A DNA stretch of 64,000 nt. Origin: Conchocele bisecta. Taxonomy: Eukaryota > Mollusca > Bivalvia > Lucinida > Thyasiridae. Of this stretch, positions 23,289-35,835 are shown one piece after another. The stretch spans positions 39,342,242 through 39,406,241 of the forward strand of contig CM055277.1 in NCBI GenBank assembly GCA_029237695.1. Reading direction: 5' to 3'. Position numbers and translations under genes: made by a program. The notes below the pieces were generated by a model. The model was not told where the DNA came from, did no database searches, and worked only from the letters and a program-made list of their open reading frames with translations. Position 1 is the stretch's first letter. Every line of letters begins with the position of its first letter.

Positions 23289-23502
23289 CACTGGTGCTGC
23301 ACTCCGTGCCGATGGAAATATTTCAAGACAATCCACTTGAAAGATACAATAGGCGCCATTAATTGTAAAAAAATGTTTCAAGACGAATAGTAATTTTATT
23401 GATTTTTTAACACTCATCTAGAAACATTTTATAATGGCGCATATTGTATTTTTCAAGTGGATTGTCTTACATTTTCCACCGGCGCGGAGTGCAGCACCAG
23501 TG
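23289..23502. repeat. 214-bp palindromic element
   Basis: Ends cactggtgctgcactccg and cggagtgcagcaccagtg are inverted. The arms continue through gacaatccacttga / tcaagtggattgtc and ggcgccatta / taatggcgc. No ORF. A typical MITE layout. Confidence 0.85.
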
Positions 23503-23529
23503 TAATAATGATAATTAAGATGCGCCATG

Positions 23530-23725
23530 TGTTTTGTACCTACAAAAATGGGAGTAATTTCATAAAACAATTACAAAATTTACGATATTTTCCTGGCATG
23601 ACAAGGTTGTCGAAATTTTCAGAGCAATAGAATTCCGCATTTGCTTTGAGAATTTCATCAACTTTCAGTATATTTCATGAAATTTCGCACCTGTTTGTAG
23701 GTACAAAATCACATGGTGCGTCTCG
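23530..23725. repeat. palindromic dispersed element (cctacaaa ends)
   Basis: Ends atgtgttttgtacctacaaa and tttgtaggtacaaaatcaca are inverted. The body shares cgcatttgc(t)...gaaaatttc(g/a)tcaac with 38,505-38,690 and 56,660-56,790, which are diverged members. Confidence 0.7.
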
Positions 23726-23849
23726 ATTATACAGACAGTATATCTGCATTGGCAGTATATACATTGAAGTTCACATACAGTACTTGCACAGCAAATTAAT
23801 CACCTTTTTACAGGCTTGTTTTTCTTAAATTCTGGCATTTTTCTACAGT

Positions 23850-24030
23850 CTGGGCAATAAGTATATATGTAAGATTCCGGCACCTTGTGTTAATTTATGG
23901 CACCCGGTGTTTTTATAAACTTGAATGTATAAGGTTTCCAAAAATTCCGGTTGCCATTTTTTTAAACCAAGTTCAAGGTCATTTCAAGGTCATTTCAAGG
24001 TCATTGAACTTTATGCTTGACGGAAGTCGA
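23850..24030. repeat. dispersed repeat pair member with 11-bp microrepeat
   Basis: Matches 59,410-59,600 in direct orientation (ccggcacct, ttttataaactt, aatgtata, gccattttttt, ttcaaggtca/ttcaagatca). At about 23,970-24,006 the unit tttcaaggtca is repeated three times, an expansion absent from the other copy. Confidence 0.7.
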
Positions 24031-26429
24031 AAATTGCCAATATATGAGCCAATAGGTAGGTCATTGTCCTTAACTTTGAAATTGGTGTAAGTTGTTCAAA
24101 AACATTTCAGATGGATATATTAAAGAATTTACTTAGCTACACTAATATTCCGTATATTATTATCATATTTTCCATTTATGAGATTTCGGTTGACTTGCTA
24201 CATATTTGTGTAATGCTAAGCGCCTTCACCTATATTCAAAGGTTAATTCTCTTTCAACTGGAATAATATTGCAGTTAATATACTCCATTGTCAGAAAACT
24301 CAAAATGGGCGCTAAGTAAATGGCAAATCCATAGTAATTTACTAAATATAACTGGGAGAATTCGGTTGGGGAGGAAATCAACACTTCTCTCACTTTTCCC
24401 TGCGATTCCGTAACTACAAAAATATGGACATATATTGAACCCTGATTTTATCGGCTATTAACATCATGCTCTGCATGACCTTTCATTGATACGTCCTTAT
24501 TCGTGTCCCTGTTTTATTGCACTAAACATTTGCAATAGAAAGTAAGAACAAAGCACTTTGCAATTTGAATAAGGCCTAAAGCAGTAAGGACAAAGCCGCA
24601 GGAAGTAAGCATCAAGCCACAGTCCGAAAGCGCAAAGCCGCAAGCAGAACGCATCAAGTCACAAGCAGTATGATGCAAGCAATATCTGGGTTAGTAGTGC
24701 CTCATTATGACGCCAGATGGCACTGCTGTCAATGTTAGGAATCCTCCGACTAATAACTAATATAGGCCGTCAGCCAGAAATGGAAACCCTCCCACCCCTG
24801 TGGGATGTTTGCAGACATATTTTTTTCTGAAACTACATTCAATTACGAGTTCTATGCCGTATGTATGCGCTCTGTAACCCGCTGGATGAATGTTTGGCAC
24901 CATTTTGAAGTATACCACCCTCGGACTTTTCGTAATTGTGAAAAATCACAGTTTTCATTGAAAATCGAGTGTTTTTTATCATTAGAAACAACTGATATGA
25001 CAGTTTTGTATGTTTTCTGATGTGTTCAGAAATATGCAATGGAATCATGTTCAATTAAATAATATCTGCTTATTCAGATGAAGAATTTTGCACGTTTTGT
25101 TACCCCACCCACTGAATTTCAATGGCAAACTACATACCTTAATAACTCCATAAAAGTATGGTACTTTTGTATTTTCTTCGTGTCAATAGTACCTAGTAGT
25201 GTTCATTAGACATGTTAATTGCATATATGCCGATTATCTGATGTCTGCAGTCTATGATACAATGTTAAAAAGAAAGTATTTTTCACCATTCCCCACCCAC
25301 ACATTTTACATGGGAATTTTACATGTAATGAACTTCATTTATGTTATGCACTGTCACTTACTTATACATTGTTAAATGCATACGCAACTACGTAGGCACT
25401 ACTGATAGCTATCCGTGCACACTTCAGATACAGTGTGTCCGAGTGTTCATCCGTCTGTTCGTCCGCTTCACATTTTCTTAGTGATGGTAACAACTACGCT
25501 ATATGTCTTATTATGCAAATCTTTCTCGGTGTCTATTAATTGTATCAATGGTAATTGTACTTACTAATGTTGCAATATATAATGAATGCCCATATTCTGA
25601 TTACATAATGTCTACAGCATATGATGCAGTTAAAACAAAGTAGTTTTAACTTTATATTCCTCACCCACTGAATTTATAATGACCATTTTATATGTAATCA
25701 TTTTTCTTACTTGGTTTAAACAATATTTATTTATGAATTACAAATAACAATATACATTACAATACAAGAAAGGTGGGATTCGAAAACAAGCCATATGACT
25801 TATATGAATTCGTCTCCCAGCATGAATGTTGCGTACATGGCATGGCATATTATTGTGATACATTATATTACTATTTTAAACCAATTTTGTATGCGATTTA
25901 TGAAAACAACATATACAAGCATCAGAATTTAACAATATATATGAAGAGAGGGAGAAAACAAATGCAGGGTAGAAGTAAAGTGGTGGGGGTGGGATGGGGG
26001 GGGGGGGGGGGGGGGGGGGCTGGGGGTGCGGGTATAATTATATGAGTAGGGTTGTCCCGTTACACATGCTCGCACTGCCCCGACCGATCCAAAGCGACAT
26101 CCGAACCACTGTCACCAGTTAGTTTTCTGATCTGTGAAAGAGAAAACGTTTTGACACCAATATGTATGTCTGAACCGTGGCAAAGACTTCTTCATTAACA
26201 CCTACAGGAAGCAAGGGATTACCATTCAACAAGAGAGATGTAGTGATGTTACCAAAGCATCTGCTAACGACGTCGACCATTTGTTGTCTGATAAAATCAA
26301 ATCTCGGACATTTGAGGAGAAAGGCTCATTGTCTTCGACTTCGCCACATGCACAGAGTTGACTACCTACAATGTGTTTCGTGAATAAGTGCTGGTGCAAA
26401 CCGCTAGACATCGTGCGTAGCCGTGTGTG
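24031..26429. other. long non-coding stretch
   Basis: No gene found in 2.4 kb. It holds a loose array of (g)caagcn and aagcatcaagcc motifs at 24,540-24,690 (echoed at 34,810-35,095), two weakly similar AT-rich blocks at about 25,060-25,350 and 25,490-25,710 that share caccca(c)tgaattt, and a poly-G run at about 25,997-26,019. Short ORFs here look random. Confidence 0.5.
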
Positions 26430-28279
26430 TTAAATTTGCCCAAGTATGTTGCCAAAGTAGAAGTATGGCATTGGTTTGACAATATCGGTGTCTATGTACT
26501 TCTTGAAGGCTTCAAGAGATGTGATATTACGAGCCTCAAGTGGGAGAAGATTCCATTCACTGATAGCAGAAGGTAGGAAGGGTTCCTTATAGAGAGTTAA
26601 ATGAAACTGGATCGTTTGCACATTGTCAGCATTACGCAGATTATAACGGGAGTTATCACCAACTACATTAGGAACAAGACCAGTCAGATACTCAAGAGAT
26701 AGTTGATTGTACATCTTATAGAAGGTAGCATGTTTATGTTTGCGCCGCCTGGATGCTAACTTATCCCAGCCAGTTTCCTTATAGAGGGCATCGAGCAAGA
26801 CAAGCTTTGTGGCACCTGTAACGATTCTGGCGGCTTCTAGTTGGATTTTCTCAAGTTCTTCTTTCTCCCGCAGAGTGCAGTTGTCCCAGACGATATCCGC
26901 ATACACAAGAACAGGCCGAATAAAGATGAAGTATATCAATTCCAGAGACTTCCTATCTAGATAGAATTTGTGTCTATGAAGAAGATTGATCTGCTCAATT
27001 ACCTCTTTAATAGGGACATGATTCATGTAAAGCCTCGGATGATTGCATGGGTTTCGTTTACGAGTTAAGAGGAGAGTTTCAGTTTTATCGGCATTAAAAG
27101 TGACAAGCCAAGATTGTGCCCAAGAATGAATTTTGCCTAGATCGTCATTTAGTATGTTGGTCGCCGTTTGAGGATTGTCCACTATGATGTAAAGGCTTAC
27201 AGTTGCACCAAGTTCATCTACAATATCATTTATAAAGACAAGAAATAATAGTGGTCATAAGATAGAGCCCTGCGGAACGCCCGCCCTGATAGAAACCCAA
27301 GTGGAACAGCTACCAGGCAAAACCACACGCTGTTGTCGGCCATAGAGCCATAGAGATAGTGTTGAAACCATTTTATGCCAGAAATTCCAGACATTTTTAG
27401 TTTGTGCAGCAAACCTGCGTGCCAGACCCTATCGAACGCCTTCGATATGTCGCAAAATATAGTTCTAACCTCTTTACATTCATCCAATGCCTTACAGAAA
27501 GTGTCTACAAGTTGGTTGACTGTCGAATCGCCTCGTCTAAAACTTGATTGCAATCTAATAATAGTTTGACAGTCGAGATAAAAGTTGTACACATGCTTGT
27601 GAATCTTTTTTTTTTAAAGAGATTTTCCAATAATGCTTCAGAGAGAGATAGGCCGATAGTTTACAACTTTAGTGGGGTCATCCTTTTTATAAACAGGAGT
27701 TACGTTCGCTTCTTTCCAAGCTGAAGGAACAGTACCAGACGAAATTGAATAGGTGAAAAGATCACACAGAGGTTTAGATAAAGGTACAGCTAATTATTTA
27801 AGTAGCCGGTTGTTGATTCCATCTGGTCCCGATGCCTTTCCAGTTTTTAAGCTAAGAAGGGTAGAGGAAACTTCGTCTGGAGTTAGGACAATGCTACTTA
27901 GTGTGGGTTGCTGTGCATGTGGCGTCTGTATTGGTGGCAGAGATGCATTTGTTTCATCAAGTAGAGAGTTTGAAGGAAGTGTGTGTTGAACAGGTTAGCA
28001 GTGACATGTCTCCTTCGCATGTGATGACAGTGTTGTTGTGAACCAGAGGTGAGATTGAAGATGGGTTATCATTATCGAAAAGTGTGAAGGTTTTCCACCA
28101 ATCATTATTAGTAAGCTCACCATATTTTAGTCGCTGACTAAGTTTACGAAATTAATGTGTTTTTGCGTTACGTAGTGCATTTGTTGTTTCATTTCTGATT
28201 TTCCTATATACAGTCCAATCGAATGAGTAGGGGAGTTTGTAGATTTCGCTTTACGGTGTGCTCGTTTACGTTTGCGTAT
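26430..28279 (-). pseudogene. CR1-like LINE, reverse transcriptase part (dead)
   Basis: Downstream part of the LINE below, read on the minus strand through several frames. Recognisable in order: a linker region and SGPDG motif (about 27,835-27,815), SSFRRGDSTVNQLV and FCDISKAFDRVWH (RT core, 27,592-27,400), AGVPQGSIL followed by a TGA at 27,255-27,257, and then a join near 27,200 at which the block bearing the catalytic ADD box is missing. The C-terminal part (27,182-26,430, 250 codons) is open: FNADKTETLLLTRKR, ARIVTGATKLV, YNLRNADN and FLPSAISEWNLLP, but about 40 residues expected before FYLDRKSLELIYF are absent. Its job would be target-primed reverse transcription. It cannot do this now. 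Confidence 0.9.
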
Positions 28280-29374
28280 TCATTTGCGTAATTCGTTGTG
28301 GAACCAGGGTGGATCTGTTAGTCTTACTCTTACAATTTTATTTGGAATATATTCGTCGGCGAGTTTTACAATGAAGTCAGAGATATTATTAGCATATGTG
28401 TTTATGTCTTCATGCAAGAATACTGACCAATATGTGTGAGTGAGTGTATCTCGAAAACCATCATAGTAGCCATCATCATACCTCCACACCCGCCGTGTAT
28501 ATGTGCCCACTTTCCTATAGTTAAATATGGTAAATACAGGACAGTGGTATCTTACTGGAAGGTCTAAGAAGGGTTCATCTACTTCACTATGAACACCGGA
28601 GTCAATCTTCCTTACATACATTATATCAATCAAAGAATGAGAGTGTTCCGTGTAGTGTGTTGGTTCAGAAATAACCTGTTGGAAACCATAGTGAAGAAAC
28701 AGAGAGTCCAACTTACGCCGCGTAGTGACAGCCAGAAAGTTGAGATTCAGATCACCCGTGACGACGATATTATCGATATCAGTGTCAACAGCAAGGTCGA
28801 TGGATCGTTCTATATCTCGAAAGACATCCTGAGTTGAGTTGGGTGGTCTATGAAACACCCCATTGAGAAGACGTTTGCCATTCAACCGAAGTTCAACCCA
28901 TACACTTTCCAATCCAAGTGACTCGAGGTCAATCCTACGGATTGCAGGTATGGAGTTCTTCACATATACGATGACACCACCGTGTCTGTCTCCGCGCCTG
29001 TCATTACGGAAAGGAGCATGGAAGTTTTGGAACAGTATATCGCTACTTCCGGTGTCGGGTGAGAGCCAAGTTTCAGAGAATGTGACAACATCAAAGTGTG
29101 ATAGTTCAGCGTATAACTGGTCCTTTCTTGGAAGAAAGCTTTGGACGTTGTAATGTACAACTGACAGATTGTGCCGGAATAGAGACATGCCAAACGTTGA
29201 CGAGTCGTCAGCAGAAGTATCGGAGTGCATACTGTTTGGTCCAGGGTTCGTTTCTATATCGCCGGATAAATGCAATCGGAGAACTGAAAGCCAAATAAGA
29301 AGTTCAAAGCAGCTCAGATGCCTCACTATACGTAAACAACCTGCAGTGCACCATGTGCCACGGACGGATCCCAA
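28280..29374 (-). CDS. CR1-like LINE: 2A-like leader plus apurinic-type endonuclease
   Basis: An open frame of 364 codons. Residues 21-38 are hydrophobic. Residues 39-46 read DIETNPGP, the consensus of a 2A ribosome-skipping peptide, which would release a 45-residue leader from the downstream protein. After it come endonuclease/exonuclease/phosphatase motifs: VVHYNVQSF, FSETWLSPD, RHGGVIVYVK, HRPPNS and TGDLNLNF, then SLIDIMYV and YHCPVFTIF, where the usual SDH is seen as RYH. The enzyme nicks target DNA for reverse transcription. The frame ends with a stop at 28,280 where the full element would run on to RT, so it is a fragment of a longer ORF. 2A sequences at the N-terminus of CR1-like elements of sea urchins and molluscs are known. 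Confidence 0.9.
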   Translation of the reverse strand: MGSVRGTWCTAGCLRIVRHLSCFELLIWLSVLRLHLSGDIETNPGPNSMHSDTSADDSSTFGMSLFRHNLSVVHYNVQSFLPRKDQLYAELSHFDVVTFSETWLSPDTGSSDILFQNFHAPFRNDRRGDRHGGVIVYVKNSIPAIRRIDLESLGLESVWVELRLNGKRLLNGVFHRPPNSTQDVFRDIERSIDLAVDTDIDNIVVTGDLNLNFLAVTTRRKLDSLFLHYGFQQVISEPTHYTEHSHSLIDIMYVRKIDSGVHSEVDEPFLDLPVRYHCPVFTIFNYRKVGTYTRRVWRYDDGYYDGFRDTLTHTYWSVFLHEDINTYANNISDFIVKLADEYIPNKIVRVRLTDPPWFHNELRK

Positions 29375-30084
29375 CGACAGAGAAAAATCATCGGACGGGT
29401 ACAGTGATCGAGCACATGAACGGGCGAAATCCTAAGAAAATCATGATTAAAGTGGGACGTTTGGAGATGATAAACACGTGGGTAAGAAAACATGATATGG
29501 TGGACGGATAACCACAGATGATTCAAAGAAAACAATAACTGAATGCATGGTATGAGTCGTGTTCCGAGTCTACAGGAACCCCCGCAGCTACCCAAGTCCC
29601 AATGCGGCAGTGCTAAAATATAAGTTGCTGAAATATAACACTGGTATTGCACGAAATGGTTAGGTCCGCGTCGTACATCAGACATGGTTCCTGTCCAACA
29701 GTAGCTGCGATAGTTCCCAACAGAACACGACCCACACACTAGAAGCTGATGCCGAACAAAATCACACGAGTATGATGGGAGATGTTGTGGGCTGATCATA
29801 CGACTTATGTCAAGTACCTATATCCTAGATATCTGCAATGAAAAAACGTGCCCGACCGCTACCCGAACAGTGCAGCCCTGACTTGATTAGATACCGATCT
29901 TCCATGATATTTCACCGACTACGTATACTATACTATCGTAAATTCTGATCAGAACATGCACTTGTTTCTGTTGCCGGCCATGGCTACACTGGTCGCAAAG
30001 CAAGCACCAACACACCTCTAATTTTGCTTTACTTTATACGCTGCCAGACACTTATGAAAGGTTCATATGAACGTGTAACTACCA
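29375..30084. other. possible LINE 5' region, then non-coding
   Basis: The first 400 bp upstream of the LINE ORF are GC-richer than the surroundings and open on the minus strand (29,799-29,326) without recognised domains, as expected of a 5' leader. Beyond about 29,820 the sequence is AT-rich with nothing identified. Confidence 0.4.
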
Positions 30085-30335
30085 ACACCTGTATATGTGG
30101 CTGTGACTGGAGAAATGGGGCTTATGGATTTTGTGACCAGTGTAGATCCCGATCAGCCTGTGTATGCGTACAGTCTGTTCAGGATCTGCCCTGTTCGCCT
30201 TTCCATCAGTGAAACACCCATCATGCTTCTAACAAGCATACTATATCGTAATCAGGGTACATGAGTGTGCTATTTGATCAGGAGCCACACTGGTCGCAAA
30301 TCTCATGAGTCCCATTTCTCCAGTCACAACAACAT
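30085..30335. repeat. foldback repeat family F, complete copy
   Basis: One of the best preserved copies: atatgtggctgtgactggag at the left, ctccagtcacaacaacatat at the right, and the standard internal blocks. Confidence 0.85.
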
Positions 30336-33300
30336 ATTAGTTATCCACACACATTTCAGATGCAGAATTAATGTCTGTTCGTCTCTCTATATGTCCATTT
30401 CCTATTTATGGAACCAAGACAATCACAATGTTTACTATGTTGTGCATTCCGACATGAACGTCTCTGATACATATTAGTTTTACTCTAGGCCTTTAAACAC
30501 CATTAAGTAAAATAAGTAAATAAATATAATTATTACTGTCAATAGTATAGATCGTAGGTACTAATCTGCAAATTGGATATAGAAAATATTCGACCATGCT
30601 GAATGGATGATTTGTAGCACATATTACTCCATGTATGACACAGAAATACTAAAATACAGAACATTAAGATAGATGTAAATAATACGAGCAAGCTAAGCTG
30701 CAGTAAAACAGGACACACATATTGTTATACACTTTGAAGATGACAGCCAGCAAGTAAATGAGCTTGTATGACATAAACATAAAATATATATCCCGGTTCC
30801 ACGTAATGTACACACTACTTATCGCGGATTCCAATACTGTTCCCTCAACCCATTCCGAGTCATCAGCAGAAACAGGATTCAAATGTGTAGTTGGCACTTG
30901 TACTTTTATAATCATGTACATAGTAAAACGGTACAACTTGTATAACTACTGAAATACAGTATGTGCCATACGAGAACGTGTGTGTTCCACTGTGTATGAC
31001 CGTCATCCATTACCAGTGTAAGTGCACACCAGTGCATGCATCATGGCCATTGCCTAATAGATGCATGTATATTGCTCCATTAGTCTTATTTGAGAGGCAC
31101 CCAATACGATATTGTATTTTGTAAGTGAGGCGATGGAAGTAAATATTTAACCATGATTGCATACTAGTGAAATTTGATAACCTGTAAGGTTGATATACCA
31201 TTTAAAACTTTTCATATAAACAAAGACATTGAAGGTGCATGATCTTTCTAAGAGCATGCATATGCTCTTCAAATATATCCACTATATTCATATAGCTGTT
31301 ATGTGCGTATACATAAACTATTTTGTCAAATATGTTTCAACATTCGATGTTCTTAATTATAGCACACGTGTAATTCTACTACACCTGTTTTGTCAAATTA
31401 CCAGTATTTACAAAAATACAAACCAATATATGTATGTATGTAGTCTGAAAAAGCCATTCCGGGGTATACAAACATCAATCTAGTCCAGTTTAAGAAGTAT
31501 GCACATCTACCACGTGTAGCCACACACACTCATAGGACCATCACTATACATTTAAATCCCCATGAATGATAACGTAATGTCCATAAAATATTATGCAATG
31601 TATTAAAATGTTCATCTAAACAATATCGCACAGCCTCTATCGAGACACGTTCAATTTTGGATTTAACTATTTACGCAGGCGGTAAGGATCAGGTTGGTGG
31701 AAGGCGTTTTCTGCAGCATTGTACCACAGTTGTGTGTTTTGCTGGCTCTTTGGGGTCATCTGAATATATATTTCTCGATTTGACAACAGGTAATGTCATT
31801 CTAATGATCAAACAAGTCTATAAGCATGCACCGTGTGTATGAATGCAGACATATATTTACATTGTACCTGTTTAGCATATACATATCACACGTAGTTTGT
31901 AGCTAATAGACACGCCTTTGCGTCCATATACCCCGATGCGGCATTGAGTCCGCATAACAATCCCTATGGTTGTCTTTCAAATTAATTACACCGCTGATGG
32001 ACAATCATATTACATTATTATAGCAACCAGAGACATGTATTCTAGTATATGTTATTGGCTAGCAGAGTTTGGTGTCAGCGCAAGATGCGGTACCTCCTCG
32101 AGCTAAGGGTATTATCAACTAATTTTAGAAATGTGAGCTGTATTAAAAGTATACATATATATCCGTAAATATCACATATCCTAATTGCAAAAGCGACCAT
32201 CTTGATGGTCATCTTGAAACTGATCGACAGTCATGATGACACTGTATATGGCTAGGTATTTGGTGTATTCGTTTCAATAATGTTTAATTAGAAGAATGAA
32301 TACAGCACATGTAGTGGTTAATGTATAACTGATTGCATCAGTGACTGCATGAATTACATATCGTTACTATGTATTGTATTTATTTTCCAATCCAACTGAC
32401 GACCAAGGGTTGATTTCAATGATTGTCGTATGTGCAGACATATGCGGGATGCTTAATGCGGGAGAAAGTCATGCATATTTGCAATAAGCATACCCATGCC
32501 ATTCATCATACCATACTACATACTACCTTGGCCAATAATCATCATGCTCGCTTAATTGTCAGAAGTGTGCTGGTTAACAATAATAATATTGTATTCCTTG
32601 TCAACAGTCAATCTATTATGGACACACTTTGACACAGTTCTTCAATACTCAAACTGATTGAAATACATCCGTATTTGTCTTTGAATAAGCAGAATATCAC
32701 ACTCTATACATAACAATGTTAGTGTCGTTTAATTACTGAAAACTGCAGCTTCATCATCAATATTATTGAACATCTGATCATTTTGGCGGCCATTTTGAAT
32801 ATATACATTGTAGCATTGTATACCTGGATATGTATATGTTGTCAAATGATTTGATTTGTATACATCAAACTGGTATGCATACATGTAATAGGCGCATGCA
32901 ATGCTGTTTATAACAACACCATACAGTAAATAATAGAGCAAAACAAGAACATTTTGGCGGCCATTTTGTCTGTTCTGACGATTGTGGAAGGCTATTGCAT
33001 CACTATCTCCTGTATTATCCATTTATTTGTGAAGGAAAACAATGTATATGTGTTTCAACTTTGTGAATGTCTGTATGTGTTCGTAACAGCACACGACTCG
33101 CAGAAAAATGTTGTAAAACAGCCTAGTTCGGCAGCCATTTTGAAATATATTGCCATTTACGCATGTAATTACATGTATGATGTATTCTAAATAATTTTAC
33201 ATTCAAATTGTGACTTAATTATAGCAATTTACCCGGCTAATATTGATCAGACTGAAAGTTAACAGTCCTTAATAAAACATTATAATACTGTTCGGCAGGC

Positions 33301-33545
33301 ATCTTGTAAAATGGCCGCCATTTATTCATCCAGCGGCTTTTTGAGCGCAGACAACCAGGATTGATAGACAATAGGCTACTGAATCCGAAAATCATACTCA
33401 CCACACATGGGGGAGGGGATGGGGGGGGGGGGGGTGGGGTTATTGCTGGCTGAAGGTTTAATAGCACGAGATGTGATTGGCTGTTTGATGCACACCTCCA
33501 ATGCCGGTGTTGATGTAAGCTTTCACCTACAAATGATCACAGTAT
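30336..33545. other. long non-coding stretch; one exon-like segment
   Basis: No gene demonstrated in 3.2 kb. Plus strand 31,679-31,789 lies between tttacgcag and gtaatg, is open in one frame (GKDQVGGRRFLQHC...) and has higher GC, so it could be an orphan exon. Minus-strand 30,895-30,815 also has a protein-like open stretch (NPVSADDSEWVEGTVLES) without clear splice sites. Three ggcggccattttg-type motifs occur at 32,784, 32,955 and 33,130. A poly-G run lies at 33,421-33,437. Confidence 0.4.
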
Positions 33546-34555
33546 AGGTTAGAAGAAACCAAATAGTTTTACCATATACTTTAACCGAATCCCATCCAAT
33601 AAGGTCAGTCTCTTCTACTTTCACTATTCGTATGTATGTTGTGGGACTTACTTGTACATGACCTGTAGCCGGTATGTTCTGGTTCTGCATGAATTAAACA
33701 ATAGCTTCACTTACTCATAAGAAAGAAAAATCCAACCTCGTCATGTCCCCCAATATTGTTTACATTTTTTTTGGCCATGGAAACTCTGTTTACATCACAT
33801 GACCAACATGTTCCTCGAGTGAAACTGGGTAGTAATGGATCAAGATTATCAAGCAAACTGTGTCAGTGACCTCAAAACACCCGCACGATTTTGTACCGGA
33901 CTACTTTTATCCTCTTGACGATTACGAACCATTTGTTATTCTCTAGCCTATTTTAACTAAATTGTATATGTATGTATACATATGGTAACTTACACAGATT
34001 GATTGTCAAACTGGCCCGTTACCGGTTATCGCCCCTGATATCAAACTGGCATTTCGCGTTTGATATAAAAAGTATAATAATGTCAATTAGTACGTCTGGT
34101 AATGGTAAATCAATGTTCATCTTGCCAGAAAAATGGCAGGTTGAAAGAATAAAGAAAAACATGTCTCCCTATAGTATAACCTGGCATGTAGCACTCTAGG
34201 TTTAAGGTTAGAGACATTGAGTAAAAAAATACTATGCAAAAGTAGTCCGACATAAACAATAGTCCGGGTGTTTTAAGGTCACAGAGACAGTTTGCTTGCA
34301 AATCTTGATCCATTACTACCCAGTTGTTGGGATATTTTTAACACCAGTTTTCAGCATATTTGAAGCATTTAAAAGAAAACACTGAGCGTGTTGCTCACGT
34401 GATGTAAACAGAGTTTCCGTGGCCAAATAATGTAAACACCATTGGGGGACATGACGAGGTTGGTCCCACAACATCAATACGAACAGTGAAAGTAGGAAAG
34501 ACTGGCTGGGATTCGGTTAAATTATACAGTAAAACTATTTGGTGTCTTTTAACCT
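33546..34555. mobile_element. 1.0-kb element with long (about 340 bp) inverted termini
   Basis: Left arm 33,546-33,905 and right arm 34,235-34,555 are inverted. They share aaccaaatagttttac, ttaaccgaatccca, acctcgtcatgtccccca, actctgtttacatcac and ggatcaagattatcaagcaa-type blocks. The 330-bp middle has only a 75-codon frame with no known domain. Non-autonomous DNA transposon or foldback element. Target duplication not determined. Confidence 0.75.
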
Positions 34556-35095
34556 AAACATGGCGCAACAGAACAGGCGGCATCAATCTACATCAACACC
34601 GCTAGGGACATGTAACCAATTTAGAGAGCAACGCATTGTAGGACGGGTAACAGCATATTAAATCATTTTAGGGAGAACTATTTTAAGTTTTAGCAGCGCA
34701 CCTGGCGTCATAATGGTTGTTCCCAAATTACTGTTGCAATTATTGTTGTCAAGGGGCGTGGCTTAGCAAGATAATAAAAACGCATGGCAAACAGCGATGC
34801 AATAATCAATAATGGAACTCCGGATGTCACTAAGAATGAAGCATCAAGCCATTTAGAATGTAATCAATACAAACGCATTGAAACAGTGCGAATTAATAAA
34901 GCATCAAGCCAAATGCACATGCAATTTAGACTACAACCAAGAAGATTTCAAATGTCATAAACACGAATGACGAATAAAATAACATGAAAGTAAGTTGTAA
35001 TGGTACCAGTCAGCAAGCAGTAAGCCACATAGAATTGTAATACGACGGATATAACTTAGAATGTCATCAGCAAGCAAGCATCAAGCCTAATAGAA
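34556..35095. repeat. irregular array of aagcatcaagcc motifs
   Basis: From about 34,825 the motif (a)agcatcaagcca/t recurs at 34,841, 34,903 and 35,078 with related cagcaagcagtaagcca, spaced by tens of bases. The same motif set is seen at 24,540-24,690. Meaning unknown. Confidence 0.45.
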
Positions 35096-35099
35096 TTAT

Positions 35100-35835
35100 G
35101 GCGGATATTACCTTCCATAATAAACATGGATGCATTTCTTACTAGCCCATTACTTTTTAATAAGGACATACAATGTGGGACAACCTTCTTCAATAAGGCA
35201 TAGTTTGATAAGGGAAAATGTTTTATAAATGATATTGACAAAAATGATGGAACTTTTGCCTCTGAAAATGAACTGAAACATTTTTTCAACATAAATATAA
35301 ACTTTCTTCAATATTATGACCTTGTCAAAGCAATAAAAGATTGGGCTGAAAGCTTGAAACTTAAAAATATCAAAAACAGTTAGAAATGCCATTTACTCAA
35401 AACAAACTAAAAATATACATAAAAAAAAAAATGGGACAAAAGACATATATCTCGCATTAAACTCCAATTCTGAAACTGCAGTTGGTAAAATTAAATGGAA
35501 CTCCACCAATAATTTTAGAACATGGAAGAAAATATATTTATGGCCGCATATCATAGCAAAAGACACAACTCACAAATGGTTCCAGTACCGAATAAACCAC
35601 AATATTCTAGCCACAAATGATTTCCTTAATAAGAAACAATAAAACATTTATTTTGGGATTGTGAGGTTACAAAAAACATATTTATGGAACTTCAAGAATG
35701 GTAAGCGACACAAAATATAACTGTTATAATTAACGAAAAATCATTCATCTTTGGGATTTACGAAAAAACAAAAAGTATCTTCAAACAATTACTACTATTA
35801 TAAACTAAATACTATCTCTATTATTGCCGGTGTTC
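35100..35835 (+). pseudogene. relic of a LINE ORF2 C-terminal region
   Basis: Across several frames the plus strand reads blocks typical of the C-terminal end of L1/Tx1-like or related LINE proteins: SPLLFNKDI near 35,145, FINDIDKNDGTFASENELK (35,224-35,280), NFLQYYDLVKAIKDWAE, then KDIYLALNSN, KDTTHKWFQYRINHNILATN (35,560-35,620) and HLFWDCEVTKNIFMELQEW (about 35,645-35,703). No RT core remains. Many stops and frameshifts. The minus-strand frames over this region are shadows. Confidence 0.75.

Noticed and set aside
30664..30936. 90-codon minus frame with NPVSADDSEWVEGTVLES
   Set aside because: Only the middle is protein-like; flanks are AT-rich random sequence and no splice sites were found.
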